Assembly (NCBI GenBank): GCA_902599665.1
Contig: CACKGK010000004.1
Coordinates: forward strand, 1 to 64,000
Reading direction: 5' to 3'
Source: an uncultured Pelagibacteraceae bacterium
GTDB lineage: Bacteria; Pseudomonadota; Alphaproteobacteria; Pelagibacterales; Pelagibacteraceae
DNA length: 64,000 nucleotides
Each line of letters opens with the position of its first letter. Positions within the stretch are counted from its first letter, which is position 1. The notes under the pieces were generated by a model. That model had not been told where the DNA came from. It worked only from the letters and a program-made list of their open reading frames with translations, and did no database searches. Both the position numbers and the translations under genes were made by a program. Below are positions 34,527 to 43,027 of this stretch, piece by piece.

Positions 34527-34581
34527 ATGGCGGGGTAGCTCAGTTGGTTAGAGCGCGGGACTCATAAGCCCGAGGTCAGTG
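34527..34581 (+). repeat. Right 55 bp direct repeat (att site inside the intact tRNA-Met)
   Basis: Identical to 31477-31531. It covers bases 1-53 of the intact tRNA and the two bases before it. The crossover must lie somewhere within this identity block; the anticodon stem-loop is the usual place, but the sequence alone cannot fix it. Confidence 0.92.
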
Positions 34582-34605
34582 GTTCGATCCCACTTCCCGC
34601 TACCA
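34529..34605 (+). tRNA. tRNA-Met (anticodon CAT, elongator type)
   Basis: A 77-base tRNA with encoded CCA. Acceptor stem GGCGGGG/TCCCGCT (two G-U pairs), D arm GCTC/GAGC, anticodon loop CTCATAA, T arm AGTGG/CCACT with loop TTCGATC. The top pair of the anticodon stem next to the loop is an A-G mismatch (positions 31-39). G1-U72 argues against initiator tRNA. A CAT anticodon can also belong to the lysidine-modified tRNA-Ile, which cannot be excluded without comparison. Confidence 0.9.
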
Positions 34606-34947
34606 TTAATCAAATTTTCTTAAAAACTCAGGATCAATGTGTATTACGTAATTTTCTAATGCATTTGAAACAGCTGTTTCTTCCATTAATGATAAAAAAG
34701 CAATTTCTCCTAGCAACTCAAAAGCTTTCATGAAGGCTTCATCCCCTTCGTATTTTAAAACATTTTTTGTTTCCTCAAAACAAACGGTTCCCAAAATATA
34801 TTGGACGTAATCGGCCACTGCAATCTCATGTTTTGTAAATTTACTTTTTGGAATATTAAATTCTTCTTTTAAAGCTGAATGATGAGCCATTGCAGAAAAT
34901 GCCCATCTTACGAGAACTATTTTGTCTCTTTCCGAAGTTTTTTGCAT
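34606..34947 (-). CDS. Uncharacterised soluble helical protein, 113 residues
   Basis: It looks all-helical with no signal peptide: AFSAMAHHSALKEEFNIPKS, AVADYVQYILGTVCFEETK and FELLGEIAFLSLMEETAVSN. No family is recognised. Its stop codon directly touches the tRNA 3' end on the other strand, which shows how tightly the native locus was packed before integration. Confidence 0.75.
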   Translation of the reverse strand: MQKTSERDKIVLVRWAFSAMAHHSALKEEFNIPKSKFTKHEIAVADYVQYILGTVCFEETKNVLKYEGDEAFMKAFELLGEIAFLSLMEETAVSNALENYVIHIDPEFLRKFD

Positions 34948-34974
34948 TAGACAATTTGCAAATTTATTAGAATT

Positions 34975-35040
34975 TTATCCAGCAAGTGAAGTCGTTTGGT
35001 AAAATGTGATTAAAATTAAAATTGTAATTAATTTCCTCAT
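34975..35040 (-). CDS. 21-codon signal-peptide-like frame, possible remnant
   Basis: The frame encodes MRKLITILILITFYQTTSLA plus Gly and then a stop. It has the basic start, hydrophobic core and SLA-type cut site of a signal peptide with no mature protein behind it. It lies between apt and the 113-residue gene on the same strand. It may be the remnant of an exported protein, or chance. Confidence 0.25.
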   Translation of the reverse strand: MRKLITILILITFYQTTSLAG

Positions 35041-35056
35041 TATAAAATCATAATCA

Positions 35057-35584
35057 TTAATGACCTGGAAAGTCCATCAAATTTTCAACTTTGTAACCTT
35101 TTTTTAGAAGATTATCACAACCACCTAAATCAAAAAGATTTATGACAAATATAAAAGCTGCAATATTTCCTTTAGAAATCTCTACGAGTTTTGCTGCAGC
35201 TTCTGCAGTTCCTCCTGTTGCTATCAAATCATCTATTATAAGAACAGAATCATTTTCTGAAATTGAGTCTTTATGAACTTCTATTGTTGCTGTTCCATAT
35301 TCAAGCTCAAAATCAACTGAATGTACATCAGCGGGTAGTTTATTTTTTTTTCTTAACATTATAAATGGTTTTTTTAAAATGTATGAAACAGCAGATGCAA
35401 ACACAAAACCACGTGATTCAATTGCAGCAATTTTATCTATTTTAAATTTTTTGGATCTCTCAACAATTTGATTTATTGACTCTTCAAAAGCAGTCTCATT
35501 CTTTATTAATGTGGTTATATCTCTAAATAAAATACCTTTTTTAGGATAATCTTTAATTGAGCGAATATAATCTTTTAAATCCAT
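35057..35584 (-). CDS. apt: Adenine phosphoribosyltransferase
   Basis: A 175-residue enzyme that makes AMP from adenine and PRPP. The PRPP motif VLIIDDLIATGGTAEAA lies near residues 110-126, and the start has the typical IRSIKDYPKKGILFRDITTL. It sits beside the MTA phosphorylase gene (divergent, 37 bp), which releases adenine, so the two form one salvage route. Confidence 0.95.
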   Translation of the reverse strand: MDLKDYIRSIKDYPKKGILFRDITTLIKNETAFEESINQIVERSKKFKIDKIAAIESRGFVFASAVSYILKKPFIMLRKKNKLPADVHSVDFELEYGTATIEVHKDSISENDSVLIIDDLIATGGTAEAAAKLVEISKGNIAAFIFVINLFDLGGCDNLLKKGYKVENLMDFPGH

Positions 35585-35621
35585 AATAGTTATTTATAAT
35601 TCAGATATAATTACTTTTTAC

Positions 35622-36494
35622 ATGGCAAATAATAAATTAGCAATAATTGGCGGAAGTGGTCTTTACGATGTTGAGGAGTTTAAAGACAGAGAATTATTAG
35701 ATTTAAACACTCCTTGGGGAAAACCATCAGATAAGATTTTAAAAACAATTTATAAAAATAAAGAAGTTTATTTTTTACCAAGACACGGTAAAGGACACTT
35801 TATTTCACCATCAAACATAAATTTTAGAGCAAACATTGACTCATTAAAACAATTGGGTGTAACAGATGTCGTATCTGTCTCTGCAGTAGGTTCTTTGAAA
35901 GAAAATTTGCCTCCTGGGAAATTTGTTATTATTGACCAATTTATTGACAGAACATTTGCTAGAAATAAAACCTTTTTTGATGATGAAATAGTTGCTCATG
36001 TATCAATGGCACACCCAACCTCTAAAGGCTTAATGAATGCATGTGAAGATGCTATAAAAAAAGAAGGAATAGATTATCAAATGGGAGGAACTTATGTGGT
36101 AATGGAAGGCCCACAATTTTCAACTTTAGCTGAGTCGAATCTTTACAGATCATGGAAAGCAGATGTGATCGGAATGACAAATATGCCTGAAGCTAAATTA
36201 GCAAGAGAAGCAGAAATTAGATATGCATCTGTTTCAATGGTGACTGATTATGATTGTTGGCATCAAGATCATGAAAATGTTGATGTCCAAAAAGTAATAA
36301 AAGTATTATTAGATAATGCTTCTAAAGCAAAAAGTATGATTAAAAATCTTATTGATAATTTTGAAACTCATATTGATCCTGACGATCCAACAAATAATTG
36401 TTTAGATGTTGCTATAATTACTGCTCCAGAAAAAAGATCACAAAAGACGAAAAACAAACTAAAAACAGTAGCTGGAAGAGTTTTAAACAAGTGA
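35622..36494 (+). CDS. mtnP: S-methyl-5'-thioadenosine phosphorylase
   Basis: A 290-residue purine-nucleoside-phosphorylase-family enzyme that splits methylthioadenosine into adenine and methylthioribose-1-phosphate. The phosphate motif IIGGSGLYDVEEF opens the protein, with LPRHGKGHFISPSNINFRAN and the VVMEGPQFSTLAES / IGMTNMPEA pair later. MTA is a product of polyamine synthesis (compare the SpeD-SpeE fusion). It overlaps the next gene by 4 nt (GTGA). Confidence 0.93.
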   Translation: MANNKLAIIGGSGLYDVEEFKDRELLDLNTPWGKPSDKILKTIYKNKEVYFLPRHGKGHFISPSNINFRANIDSLKQLGVTDVVSVSAVGSLKENLPPGKFVIIDQFIDRTFARNKTFFDDEIVAHVSMAHPTSKGLMNACEDAIKKEGIDYQMGGTYVVMEGPQFSTLAESNLYRSWKADVIGMTNMPEAKLAREAEIRYASVSMVTDYDCWHQDHENVDVQKVIKVLLDNASKAKSMIKNLIDNFETHIDPDDPTNNCLDVAIITAPEKRSQKTKNKLKTVAGRVLNK

Positions 36495-37282
36495 CTGTAA
36501 AATTAACTGATAAGCAAATTTTAGATTATAAAAAAGACGGGGTAATTTTAATCAAAAAAGCTTTTTTGCCTTGGATTGAAAAACTTAGTAAGGGATTTCA
36601 AAAAGTATTAAATAAACCAAGTTCACATGGAAGAGAAAATGTTTCAAAACAACATGGAGGAAGATTTTTTGAGGACTATTGTAATTGGCAAAGAATAGAT
36701 GAATTTAAAGATTTTATTTTTAATTCACCAGCAGCAGAAATTGTTGCTCAATCAACTCAATCTAATAAAATTCAGGTATTCCATGAGCACATTTTCTTAA
36801 AGGAACCTGGCACAAAAAAAGAAACTCCATGGCATCAAGATCTTCCATATTATTGCGTAGACGGAAATGATACAGGAAGTTTCTGGATACCATTAGATAG
36901 TGTATCAAAAGATAACTCTCTAAAAGTTTTAAAAGGATCCCACAAGTTACAAATGTTAGTAAGACCTACTAAATGGTCAAATGACACCTTTTGGTATAAA
37001 AATAACAAGAGTTTTATGGACATTCCAAATATAGATAAAAATAATATTTTTAGTACAGAGATGGATATGGGAGATGCAATATTATTTAATTTTAAAGCTT
37101 TACATTCATCTTCAGGAAATAGTGACAAAAAAAGTCGTAGAGCTTTTTCTGCAAGATTTATTGGAGACGATGTAAGATACATTGATAGAAAAGGAGAAAC
37201 TTCCCCACCTTTTGCTGGAATAGATTTAAAACCAGGAGATAAAATGAGAAAAGACTGGTTTCCTGTGGTTTGGAGTAATTAA
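36491..37282 (+). CDS. Phytanoyl-CoA-dioxygenase-family protein
   Basis: A 263-residue Fe(II)/2-oxoglutarate oxygenase fold. The iron motif is visible as WHQD (PWHQDLPYY) near residue 115 and a late His in FKALHSSSGN, with Arg after it for 2-oxoglutarate. The GTG start is set by its 4 nt overlap with mtnP. Its place between mtnP and mtnA suggests a link to sulfur or C1 salvage, but PhyH proteins act on many substrates and I cannot name this one. Confidence 0.8.
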   Translation: MTVKLTDKQILDYKKDGVILIKKAFLPWIEKLSKGFQKVLNKPSSHGRENVSKQHGGRFFEDYCNWQRIDEFKDFIFNSPAAEIVAQSTQSNKIQVFHEHIFLKEPGTKKETPWHQDLPYYCVDGNDTGSFWIPLDSVSKDNSLKVLKGSHKLQMLVRPTKWSNDTFWYKNNKSFMDIPNIDKNNIFSTEMDMGDAILFNFKALHSSSGNSDKKSRRAFSARFIGDDVRYIDRKGETSPPFAGIDLKPGDKMRKDWFPVVWSN

Positions 37283-38356
37283 ATGAGAATAAATGGAAAA
37301 AAATATAGAACAATTTGGTATGAAAATAATGTAGTAAAAATAATTGATCAAACCAAACTTCCACATCATTTTATTATTAAAGATTTAAAGACAATAAAAG
37401 ATGCAGTAAAAGCAATAAAAACTATGGAGGTAAGAGGTGCACCTCTTATTGGTGGAGCTGCTGCTTATGGAATAGTATTGGCAATACAAGAAAATAAAAA
37501 TTTAGATTTCATTAAAAAAAGTTCAGAAGAATTAGTTAATTCAAGACCTACAGCTATAAACTTGCAATGGGCAATTCATAGAATGAATAATAAATTATCA
37601 TTTGTGAAGCCTGATGAGTTATTGGATGTAGCATTAAATGAAGCAAAATTAATATGTGATGAGGACGTAAAATTTTGTGAGAATATAGGATTTAATGGAC
37701 TAAAAATAATTGAAGAAATTTATAATAAAAATAATAAAACTGTTAATATCTTAACTCACTGTAATGCAGGGTGGTTAGCAACTATAGATTGGGGGACAGC
37801 AACCTCACCAATTTATCAAGCACATAAAAAAGGAATACCAATTCATGTATGGGTCGATGAAACAAGACCAAGAAATCAAGGGGCAAATCTAACTTCGTTT
37901 GAATTAAATGAAGAGGGTATACCAAATACAATTATTACAGATAATACTGGTGGCATTTTAATGCAAAGAGGAGAGGTTGATATGTGCATTGTTGGAACAG
38001 ATAGAACTCTATCAACTGGAGATGTATGCAATAAAATTGGTACATATTTGAAAGCATTAGCAGCACATGATAATAATGTGCCCTTTTATGTGGCTTTACC
38101 AAGCTCCACAATTGATTGGGAAACTAAAGATTATAATAAGATACCTATTGAAGAAAGAAATTCTGAGGAACTATCCCATATAGAAGGAAAAGACGAAAAA
38201 AATAATGTCAAGAAAGTTTTAATTTATCCTGAAAAAAGTAAATCGATGAATTTAGCGTTTGACATAACTCCAGCAAAATATGTAACAGGTTTAATTACAG
38301 AGAAAGGCATATGCCAGGCATCAGCTCTCTCTTTAAAACAAATGTTTAATAGATAA
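37283..38356 (+). CDS. mtnA: S-methyl-5-thioribose-1-phosphate isomerase
   Basis: The 357-residue isomerase converts methylthioribose-1-phosphate to the ribulose form in methionine salvage. Signatures: MEVRGAPLIGGAAAYG near the start, the catalytic Cys in LTHCNAGWLAT and the catalytic Asp in CIVGTDRTLSTGDVCNKIGTY. It starts right after the PhyH stop and shares a base with the sulfatase start. Later salvage genes (mtnB/C/D or a DHAP-shunt aldolase) are not adjacent; the class II aldolase at 47.4 kb could be one. Confidence 0.93.
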   Translation: MRINGKKYRTIWYENNVVKIIDQTKLPHHFIIKDLKTIKDAVKAIKTMEVRGAPLIGGAAAYGIVLAIQENKNLDFIKKSSEELVNSRPTAINLQWAIHRMNNKLSFVKPDELLDVALNEAKLICDEDVKFCENIGFNGLKIIEEIYNKNNKTVNILTHCNAGWLATIDWGTATSPIYQAHKKGIPIHVWVDETRPRNQGANLTSFELNEEGIPNTIITDNTGGILMQRGEVDMCIVGTDRTLSTGDVCNKIGTYLKALAAHDNNVPFYVALPSSTIDWETKDYNKIPIEERNSEELSHIEGKDEKNNVKKVLIYPEKSKSMNLAFDITPAKYVTGLITEKGICQASALSLKQMFNR

Positions 38357-39939
38357 TGAATAAAGTTAAAAATATTTTATTTATAATGGCTGATCAACTA
38401 AGATTTGATTATCTTTCTTGTTATGGTCATCCGCACCTTAAAACACCTCACATAGACGGTTTAGCAAAAAAAGGAGTTTTGTTTGAGTCTGCTTATGTCC
38501 AAGCCCCTGTTTGTGGCCCATCAAGAGCGTCCTATTATACTGGAAGAACAGTATTTAGTCATGGATCAACTTGGAACCAAATACCTTTGCCAATCGGTGA
38601 ACTAACAATTGGAGATTATTTAAGGCAATCTGGAATTAGGACTGGTGTTGTAGGCAAAACACATATGAGACCCGATACAGATGGAATGAATAGACTTGGA
38701 ATTTCAAAAGATACAGAAATAGGTCTGACGGTTAGTGAACCAGGTTTTGAGCCTTATGAAAGAGATGATGGTCTTCACCCAAATAACCATATTAAAAACT
38801 CAAACAAAAAATTATCTTACAATGAGTGGCTAAATAAACTTGGATATGAGGGTGATAATCCTTGGGATAGTTGGGCAAATTCATCAGAGGATGAAAGTGG
38901 AAATATTTTGAGTGGATGGAGGTTAAGAAATTCAAATAAACCAGCAAGAGTTAAAGAAGAACATTCCGAAACTGCATTTATGACAAATAGATCAATGGAG
39001 TTTATTCAGGAAAGTGGAGAAAAGCCTTGGTTTTTACATTTATCATATATTAAACCTCATTGGCCATACATTGCTCCTGCACCTTATCATAATATGTACT
39101 CCTCAAATCAATTTTACCCAGTTCATCGAAGTAATGCTGAAAAAGAAATAGATCATCCAGTCTACAAAGCTTTCATGGAAAATAATATTTCAAAGACTTT
39201 TTCAAGAGAGGAAGTGAGAAACACTGTTCTTTCAGGATACATGGGATTGATAAAGCAAATAGATGATAATCTTGGGAGACTATTTAATTTTCTTGAAGAA
39301 AAAAATTATATGAAGAATACAATGATAGTTTTTACATCAGATCATGGTGACTATCAGGGCGATCATTGGCTAGGAGAAAAAGAGCTTTTTCATGAACAAA
39401 TTGTTAAAGTTCCAATGATAATTTATGATCCAAGTAATTTGTCAGATAATAATAGGGGAGTAAGAGAAAAAAGATTTGTAGAGGCTATTGATCTGCTTCC
39501 AACTTTTTTAGAATCTGTAGATAGTAAAGTAAGTAAACATCGTCTTGAGGGTCAATCATTGTTACCAATTATAAGAGGAAATGAAGTCCCTAATTGGAAA
39601 AACAGTGTATTTAGTGAAATAGATTATTCATTTAATGAAGCAAGAAAAATTCTTAATATTGGAGCATCAGATGCAAGAGCATATATGATAAGAAATGATA
39701 GATGGAAGTATATTTATTACAAAGGTTTTCCACCTCAATTATTTGATTTAAAAAATGATCCAGATGAATTCAATGATTTAGGACAATCATCAGATCATAA
39801 AAAAATTATTGATGAAATGAAGGATATATTGCTTCAAAGAATTACAAATAGAAAAAATAGGGTTGCAGCAACAGATGAATTTGTTTTAAAAGAAAGAGAT
39901 TATACAAAAGATGATGGAATTATGATAGGAGTTTGGTAA
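38356..39939 (+). CDS. Sulfatase-family hydrolase (Cys-type, formylglycine)
   Basis: A 527-residue alkaline-phosphatase-superfamily enzyme. The CGPSR motif is at residues 53-57, so Cys53 would become formylglycine. Metal ligands appear in IMADQLR and in TSDHGDYQGDHW. The set YGHPHLKTPHIDGLA, VQAPVCGPSRASYYTGR and VVGKTHMRPD also resembles phosphonate monoester hydrolases. No signal peptide is seen, so it is cytoplasmic. The maturation enzyme is not in the window. Confidence 0.85.
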   Translation: MNKVKNILFIMADQLRFDYLSCYGHPHLKTPHIDGLAKKGVLFESAYVQAPVCGPSRASYYTGRTVFSHGSTWNQIPLPIGELTIGDYLRQSGIRTGVVGKTHMRPDTDGMNRLGISKDTEIGLTVSEPGFEPYERDDGLHPNNHIKNSNKKLSYNEWLNKLGYEGDNPWDSWANSSEDESGNILSGWRLRNSNKPARVKEEHSETAFMTNRSMEFIQESGEKPWFLHLSYIKPHWPYIAPAPYHNMYSSNQFYPVHRSNAEKEIDHPVYKAFMENNISKTFSREEVRNTVLSGYMGLIKQIDDNLGRLFNFLEEKNYMKNTMIVFTSDHGDYQGDHWLGEKELFHEQIVKVPMIIYDPSNLSDNNRGVREKRFVEAIDLLPTFLESVDSKVSKHRLEGQSLLPIIRGNEVPNWKNSVFSEIDYSFNEARKILNIGASDARAYMIRNDRWKYIYYKGFPPQLFDLKNDPDEFNDLGQSSDHKKIIDEMKDILLQRITNRKNRVAATDEFVLKERDYTKDDGIMIGVW

Positions 39940-40277
39940 TGAACCCTTTAATATTGTCGCTCATTTGTTTAGTTTCAGTGGGGGTATCTGCAAATTTAAT
40001 AAAATTAATTCGTGGAAATAGAATTTTATTAATTATTTCTTTATTGCCCTGTATTTATATATTTATCTTTGGTTTATATGCAACTTTAGGTCCAATGGAT
40101 TTATATAAAGATGGTACAGATAATTTTTATGCTCGGAATCCAGGTAAAGAATTACCAATAGTGTTTGTATTATTAAAATTTTATCAATATATTTTAATGA
40201 TTGTAGGTGCAGTTTTTGGCTTTATTTATTTTAATTATATAAAAAAAATAAATGATACTAGTGAGCCATCAGACTAG
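39939..40277 (+). CDS. Small membrane protein of unknown function, 112 residues
   Basis: Three hydrophobic helices (LILSLICLVSVGVSANLI, LLIISLLPCIYIFIFGLY and ILMIVGAVFGFIYFNY) separated by a polar loop with DNFYARNPGKELP. The ATG overlaps the sulfatase stop by one base; an in-frame TTG six bases earlier is less likely. It overlaps the end of convergent dctM by 20 bp. No family is recognised. Confidence 0.65.
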   Translation: MNPLILSLICLVSVGVSANLIKLIRGNRILLIISLLPCIYIFIFGLYATLGPMDLYKDGTDNFYARNPGKELPIVFVLLKFYQYILMIVGAVFGFIYFNYIKKINDTSEPSD

Positions 40278-41568
40278 GCAAATATAAACAAATTGCAGGA
40301 AAAGCAATAATTAATGCAAGCCTAATTACGTCAGTCATTAAGAATGGAAGAGTGCCAAACCATATAGTTTGCAAAGGTGTTTTTTGCATTACACCTTTAA
40401 TAACGAATAAATTCATTCCAACAGGAGGTGAAATCAATCCAAATTCAACAACTATTACTGCAAATATACCAAACCAAACAGGATCAATTCCAGCATCAAT
40501 AATCACTGGATAAAATACTGGAATAGTTAAAAATAACATTGCCAAAGAATCCATTACAGTACCAAGAACTAAATAAATTGCACAAATTACTAAAATTATT
40601 CCTAATGGAGTAAGCTCAAGATAATTTATAAAATCAACAACCGCAAAAGGTAACTGTGTGACAGTTATAAGATAATTAAATATACTTGCACCAATAACAA
40701 TTAAATATAAAGAACCAACAGTTTTTATAGTGGCCCATAAAGCATCTTTCAATAAACTTAATTTTAATTGACCTCTAAAAAAAATAAAAATTAAAACTAA
40801 AATTACACCTACTGCAGCACTTTCTGTTGCTGTAAAAAAACCTAAATAAAGTCCACCCATCATGATTGCAAATATTAAAAAAATTGGAAAAACTTTTGAT
40901 AATGCAGAAATTCTTTCCTTCAAAGGCATTTTTGTTCCATAACCACCTTGTGAGGGGTAAATTAAAAGATAAATCCTAATAGCAATCATATACAGTACCA
41001 CTGCTATTATTCCTGGTATCAGTGCAGCAAAAAATAATTCTTGAACAGACTGTTCAGTTAAATAAGCATATATTACTAAAATTACACTCGGAGGAATTAT
41101 GATTCCAAGCGTTCCACCAGATGCAATAGATCCGCTTATTAGGGCATCACTGTAACCATGTCTTCTCATTTCAGGGCCTGCCATTTGAGACATTGTTGCA
41201 GCTGTTGCAATCGATGATCCACAAATCATTCCAAATCCAGCGCATGCCCCTACAGTAGACATCGCTAAACCACCTTTGTAATGGCCCACTATCGCATAAG
41301 CTGCATCATATAAATTTCTTGATAAATTTGAACTGTTGGCAAGATTTCCCATTAGAACAAATAAAGGCAATACTGATAATGTGTATTTTGAGACAGCATC
41401 AAAAGGAGCAGTTCCCAAAACAAATATTGCAGGGTCAAATCCTGAAATTATTGCAAAGCCAGTAAAACCAACAACCAACATTGCAATTCCTATTGGTACG
41501 TTTAATACCATCAAAATTAATACAGCAGCAAAAGACAATCCACCATTAATTACAGCCTCTAATCCCAT
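40258..41568 (-). CDS. dctM: TRAP transporter large permease (DctM), second system
   Basis: A 436-residue permease of about twelve helices with the family motifs ACAGFGMICGSSIATAATMSQMA, SIASGGTLGIIIPPSVILVIY and GLISPPVGMNLFVIKGV. It follows its dctQ with a one-base overlap. Its binding protein is probably the dctP at 43028 on the opposite strand, beyond an FAH-family gene, so the system is split in two divergent units. Confidence 0.92.
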   Translation of the reverse strand: MGLEAVINGGLSFAAVLILMVLNVPIGIAMLVVGFTGFAIISGFDPAIFVLGTAPFDAVSKYTLSVLPLFVLMGNLANSSNLSRNLYDAAYAIVGHYKGGLAMSTVGACAGFGMICGSSIATAATMSQMAGPEMRRHGYSDALISGSIASGGTLGIIIPPSVILVIYAYLTEQSVQELFFAALIPGIIAVVLYMIAIRIYLLIYPSQGGYGTKMPLKERISALSKVFPIFLIFAIMMGGLYLGFFTATESAAVGVILVLIFIFFRGQLKLSLLKDALWATIKTVGSLYLIVIGASIFNYLITVTQLPFAVVDFINYLELTPLGIILVICAIYLVLGTVMDSLAMLFLTIPVFYPVIIDAGIDPVWFGIFAVIVVEFGLISPPVGMNLFVIKGVMQKTPLQTIWFGTLPFLMTDVIRLALIIAFPAICLYLPSLMAH

Positions 41569-42059
41569 TACAAATTCTCAGCTTTTGAATTAATTTTAAA
41601 AATAGTTTTGATAAACCATATGATTATAGCAAAAACACTTAACCACATCCCAATTGAGCATATGAAATAAAAAGGATAAAAATAAAGCTCTAGATCAATC
41701 GTTACTCTTTGATTGTTCATAAATTTGTATGATGTCAAAGTTGTAGAGTATGCCATTAAGGACATAATCGATATCATTAAAACAAATTTTAAAATTACCA
41801 AATAGGTTTTAAATGTACCCAAATTTAAATTATTTATAAAATCTGCTGAAACATTAGCATTTAAATAAAAAGCTCTTGGCATTGCAAGGAAAGCTACTAA
41901 TGCCATTCCTATTTCAACTAACTCTATTGTGCCTGTAACTGGTGAATTTAAAAACCTTCTTCCAAATACATCACAAAAAGTTAATACAGCTAATAAAAAC
42001 AAAACAATACCTGAAGCTATCGCAGAATAATCAAAAACTTTACTGACTTTAGAAATCAT
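41568..42059 (-). CDS. dctQ: TRAP transporter small permease (DctQ), second system
   Basis: A 163-residue membrane protein with four helices and the usual VFGRRFLNSPVTGTIELVEIGM region after the first helix. It is divergent from the FAH-family gene, with 66 bp between them that probably contain both promoters. Confidence 0.9.
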   Translation of the reverse strand: MISKVSKVFDYSAIASGIVLFLLAVLTFCDVFGRRFLNSPVTGTIELVEIGMALVAFLAMPRAFYLNANVSADFINNLNLGTFKTYLVILKFVLMISIMSLMAYSTTLTSYKFMNNQRVTIDLELYFYPFYFICSIGMWLSVFAIIIWFIKTIFKINSKAENL

Positions 42060-42125
42060 AAAAATGTTGCTTCAAATTATTTAAACATTAACATATAAGT
42101 AGTTTCAAAAATAGAAAGTATAATC

Positions 42126-42977
42126 ATGAAGTTTATTTCTTTTAAACATAATAAACAAAATAAGTTCGGTATTATAAATAATAATAAAATTACAGATCTA
42201 ACTGGAAAAGTATCTAATTCTAATACACTTAAAGATTTAATTCAAAATCAAGGAATTGAAGAAGCAAAATCTTATGCAACAAATAATCCAGGCAATATTA
42301 ATGATTCAGATATTGAATATTTGCCATTAATTCCAAATCCAGGAAAAATTATTTGTGTTGGTTTAAATTATAGTGAACATGTTAAAGAAACAAACAGAAC
42401 AGTTGAAGAGAACCCAGTAATTTTTCATCGATTTCCAGAAAGTCAAACTGCACACTTACAGCCAATTCAAAGACCTGTTGTTTCACAAAGTTTAGATTTT
42501 GAAGGTGAGATGGCAGTAATTATGGGTGAAGGCGGCAAACACATAAAACCTGAGGATGCCTTAAAGCATATAATTGGTTATTCATGTTATAATGAAAGTA
42601 CTGTAAGAGAGTGGCAGAGACATACTAGACAATTTGGGATGGGTAAAAACTTTGAAAAAACAGGGAGTTTTGGTCCACATATGGTTTTAGCTGAAGACAT
42701 TAATGATTATAAAAATTTAACAATTGAAACTAGATTAAATGGCGAAGTCATGCAAAACGCAAAATTGAGTCAACTTATTTTCGATATTCCAATTTTAATT
42801 TCGTATGTTTCTAAAGCTATGGCTTGGAGAGCTGGGGATGTGCTAGTCACTGGTACGCCTGGAGGTGTAGGATTTAAAAGAAATCCTCCAATATTTATGA
42901 AACCTGGTGATAATGTTGAAATAGAAATCACAGAAATTGGCACTTTATCTAACACAATTAAGGATGAAATAATCTAA
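42126..42977 (+). CDS. Fumarylacetoacetate hydrolase family protein
   Basis: A 283-residue enzyme of the FAH/2-keto-4-pentenoate hydratase superfamily. The metal-binding residues are in the DFEGEMAVIMGEGG segment near residues 122-135, with ICVGLNYSEHVKETN before and VTGTPGGVGFKRNPP after. Members hydrolyse, hydrate or decarboxylate ring-cleavage products. Placement beside an extradiol dioxygenase and a hydroxylase suggests a lower-pathway role for an aromatic compound. Confidence 0.88.
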   Translation: MKFISFKHNKQNKFGIINNNKITDLTGKVSNSNTLKDLIQNQGIEEAKSYATNNPGNINDSDIEYLPLIPNPGKIICVGLNYSEHVKETNRTVEENPVIFHRFPESQTAHLQPIQRPVVSQSLDFEGEMAVIMGEGGKHIKPEDALKHIIGYSCYNESTVREWQRHTRQFGMGKNFEKTGSFGPHMVLAEDINDYKNLTIETRLNGEVMQNAKLSQLIFDIPILISYVSKAMAWRAGDVLVTGTPGGVGFKRNPPIFMKPGDNVEIEITEIGTLSNTIKDEII

Positions 42978-43027
42978 TTTTCAAGTTACACTTTCTGATA
43001 ATTATTTAATAATAAGAGGGGATTAAC

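Larger units (their letters stand above)
31477..34581. mobile_element. 3.1 kb integrative element in tRNA-Met
   Basis: Bounded by a 55 bp direct repeat of the tRNA 5' part, with a tyrosine recombinase next to the right end, arrays of TGTGACA motifs just inside both ends, and three small cargo genes for one membrane and two exported proteins. No replication, conjugation, packaging or excisionase gene is seen. The intact tRNA at the right end is a hybrid whose 5' portion was brought in by the element. It is small enough to be a satellite that depends on a helper phage or plasmid; that is inference. Confidence 0.9.

Noticed and set aside
31477..34581. A simple tRNA gene duplication
   Set aside because: The copy is cut at base 53, the intervening DNA carries an integrase, and both ends have the same TGTGACA arrays; integration explains all of these.
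34529..34605. Initiator tRNA-fMet
   Set aside because: The first pair is G1-U72, not the C1-A72 mismatch of initiators, and the anticodon stem lacks the three G-C pairs of initiators.
36398..36490. An ATG 93 nt upstream of the chosen PhyH start
   Set aside because: It would overlap the MTA phosphorylase coding end by almost 100 nt; the GTG at 36491 gives a 4 nt overlap and the normal N-terminus.
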